A program made the position numbers and the translations under genes. Under the pieces are notes generated by a model that saw nothing but the letters and a program-made list of their open reading frames with translations, was not told the DNA's origin and searched no databases. Below are positions 33,298 through 33,804 of a DNA stretch of 33,804 bases, piece by piece; the stretch's first letter is position 1, and each line of letters opens with the position of its first letter. The stretch is from Verrucomicrobiia bacterium (GTDB lineage: Bacteria > Verrucomicrobiota > Verrucomicrobiia > JABWAM01), in NCBI GenBank assembly GCA_020849895.1, contig JADZFN010000039.1, positions 1 through 33,804 of the forward strand, read 5' to 3'.

Positions 33298-33325
33298 TTG
33301 CGTTTGTCGCCGAGGAAAGTTTAGG
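33298..33325 (+). promoter_or_regulatory. Possible promoter of tRNA-Lys
   Basis: TTGCGT (33298-33303) and TTTAGG (33320-33325) with 16-bp spacing lie about 33 bp upstream of the mature tRNA 5' end. The -10 is poor. The 269 bp between the isomerase gene and the tRNA hold no other recognised feature. Confidence 0.3.
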
Positions 33326-33357
33326 CTGCGGCGTTGCGGAGGAGGCTTCGCGCTTTC

Positions 33358-33433
33358 GCGCCGTTAGCTCAGCTGGTAGAGCAAGTGACTCTTAATCACT
33401 GGGTCGTAGGTTCGATCCCTACACGGCGCACCA
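33358..33433 (+). tRNA. tRNA-Lys (anticodon CTT), CCA encoded
   Basis: A full cloverleaf: acceptor GCGCCGT/ACGGCGC, D-arm GCTC..GAGC with AGCTGGTAGA loop, anticodon stem AGTGA/TCACT with loop CTCTTAA (anticodon CTT, reading AAG lysine), and T-arm GTAGG-TTCGATC-CCTAC. The discriminator A is followed by an encoded CCA (33431-33433). Confidence 0.97.
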
Positions 33434-33690
33434 TTTTCGGTCAGTGAGCGGTAAGCCGTCAGCCGTGAGCAGGTGGTAGGGCATGGCGGCCCTGCCGCGC
33501 CTTCTTGGTGGAGGGGCACGCTCTGTCGTGTCCTTGCTCGCGTTGTGGGACGCTACTCCGCCCCCTCGTGCCCATGGTGGAGGCAGAGGTTGGACAGGAT
33601 TCACAGGATGAACAGGATTGTCGGAGGACAGGGAGGTGGCCTCCGTGATCTCCGTAGGAGGATTAGGGGTCAGTCCGGAATGGCACTAAC
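33434..33690. repeat. Non-coding stretch with short repeats after the tRNA
   Basis: No gene is seen. At 33439-33470 degenerate units of the GGTCAGTGAGC / GCCGTCAGCCGTGAGC kind recur. At 33594-33620 there are three 9-bp units starting ACAGGAT (33594, 33603, 33612), preceded by TTGG. From memory, similar ACAGGATT tandem sequences are scattered in intergenic DNA of diverse bacteria. The position directly 3' of a tRNA with downstream transposase-like sequence hints at mobile-DNA debris. Confidence 0.55.
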
Positions 33691-33804
33691 TTAAGCTCGT
33701 GACTTGGTTGGTTTGACTCGATTTCTGGAGAGGACGCCTGGGGCGGACTGGTGGATGAAGCGGAGGGAGAGGTTTCGCATCTGACGGAGGATCTGGTCGA
33801 GGGC
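33691..33804 (-). CDS. Partial C-terminus of a possible transposase, cut by the window edge
   Basis: The minus strand reads openly from the window edge for 37 residues to TAA (33691-33693): ALDQILRQMRNLSLRFIHQ, then a basic tail SRNRVKPTKSRA. A short amphipathic helix followed by a basic tail is common at the end of DDE (IS4-like) transposases, and repeat-rich DNA lies just beyond. No catalytic motif is inside the window, so the family cannot be confirmed. Confidence 0.35.
   Translation of the reverse strand, partial: ALDQILRQMRNLSLRFIHQSAPGVLSRNRVKPTKSRA

Noticed and set aside
33141..33395. 84-residue frame reaching into tRNA-Lys
   Set aside because: Its end is a translation of the tRNA (VSSAGRAS), a well-known false gene call.
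1..33804. CRISPR array, prophage, defence system or toxin-antitoxin pair
   Set aside because: I saw no regularly spaced repeats, Cas, phage structural or toxin-antitoxin signatures on either strand.

Overview
The window (33.8 kb, uniformly GC-rich) looks like a chromosomal segment of a Verrucomicrobiota-type (PVC superphylum) bacterium. The clues are a double-length tandem UvrA of the kind known from Chlamydiae and other PVC bacteria, a protein of the Verrucomicrobia/Planctomycetes-restricted Minf_1886 family, a SWIB-domain protein, sigma-54, and a large lipoprotein of the plant-polysaccharide-degrading type. The genus cannot be fixed from sequence alone.

Layout. 1-5934: giant UvrA with four ABC modules. 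5935-6390: lower-GC intergenic region ending in an excellent -24/-12 (sigma-54) promoter. 6391-7356: two small heat-shock protein genes separated by a 12-bp hairpin and closed by a terminator. 7584-15313: a carbohydrate block with a 1662-aa CBM9/YetA-like/LamG lipoprotein, an AstE/AspA-type M14 hydrolase and a GH88/105-like hydrolase. 15313-15770: RNase P RNA starting on the last base of the GH stop codon and ending in a 13-bp terminator hairpin. 15775-20542: haem block with a CcsA/HemX-like membrane protein, hemA, hemC, a lone response-regulator receiver domain and a CobA-HemD fusion. 20586-23597: methyltransferase, GT4 glycosyltransferase and PHP metallohydrolase.

23638-25447 (minus strand): a lipoprotein, then endonuclease III (nth), whose frame runs with no stop into a SWIB-domain protein that also has its own strong ribosome binding site. 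25459-26787: homoserine dehydrogenase, diverging 11 bp from the lipoprotein gene. 26851-27723 (minus): VicX/YycJ-type MBL-fold protein. 27885-29333: rpoN, convergent with an MFS transporter (29355-30749), with a perfect inverted repeat containing both stop codons. 30821-31403: a small single-TM protein overlapping the Minf_1886 gene. 31475-33088 (minus): fucose-isomerase-like protein. 33358-33433: tRNA-Lys(CTT). The last 370 bp are non-coding, repeat-like sequence with a possible transposase tail running off the edge.

Links between genes. rpoN and a clear sigma-54 target (the hsp20 pair) lie in one window, and both hsp20 Shine-Dalgarno sequences fall in small hairpins, suggesting layered transcriptional and thermal control. 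The haem block covers the C5-pathway step (HemA), the tetrapyrrole chain (HemC), ring closure (HemD) and the siroheme branch (CobA). I found no CRISPR array, no complete insertion sequence, no prophage and no defence island. The strongest candidates for something undescribed are the Nth-SWIB continuous frame with an internal start, the sigma-54 plus RNA-hairpin control of hsp20, and the receiver domain inside the haem operon.
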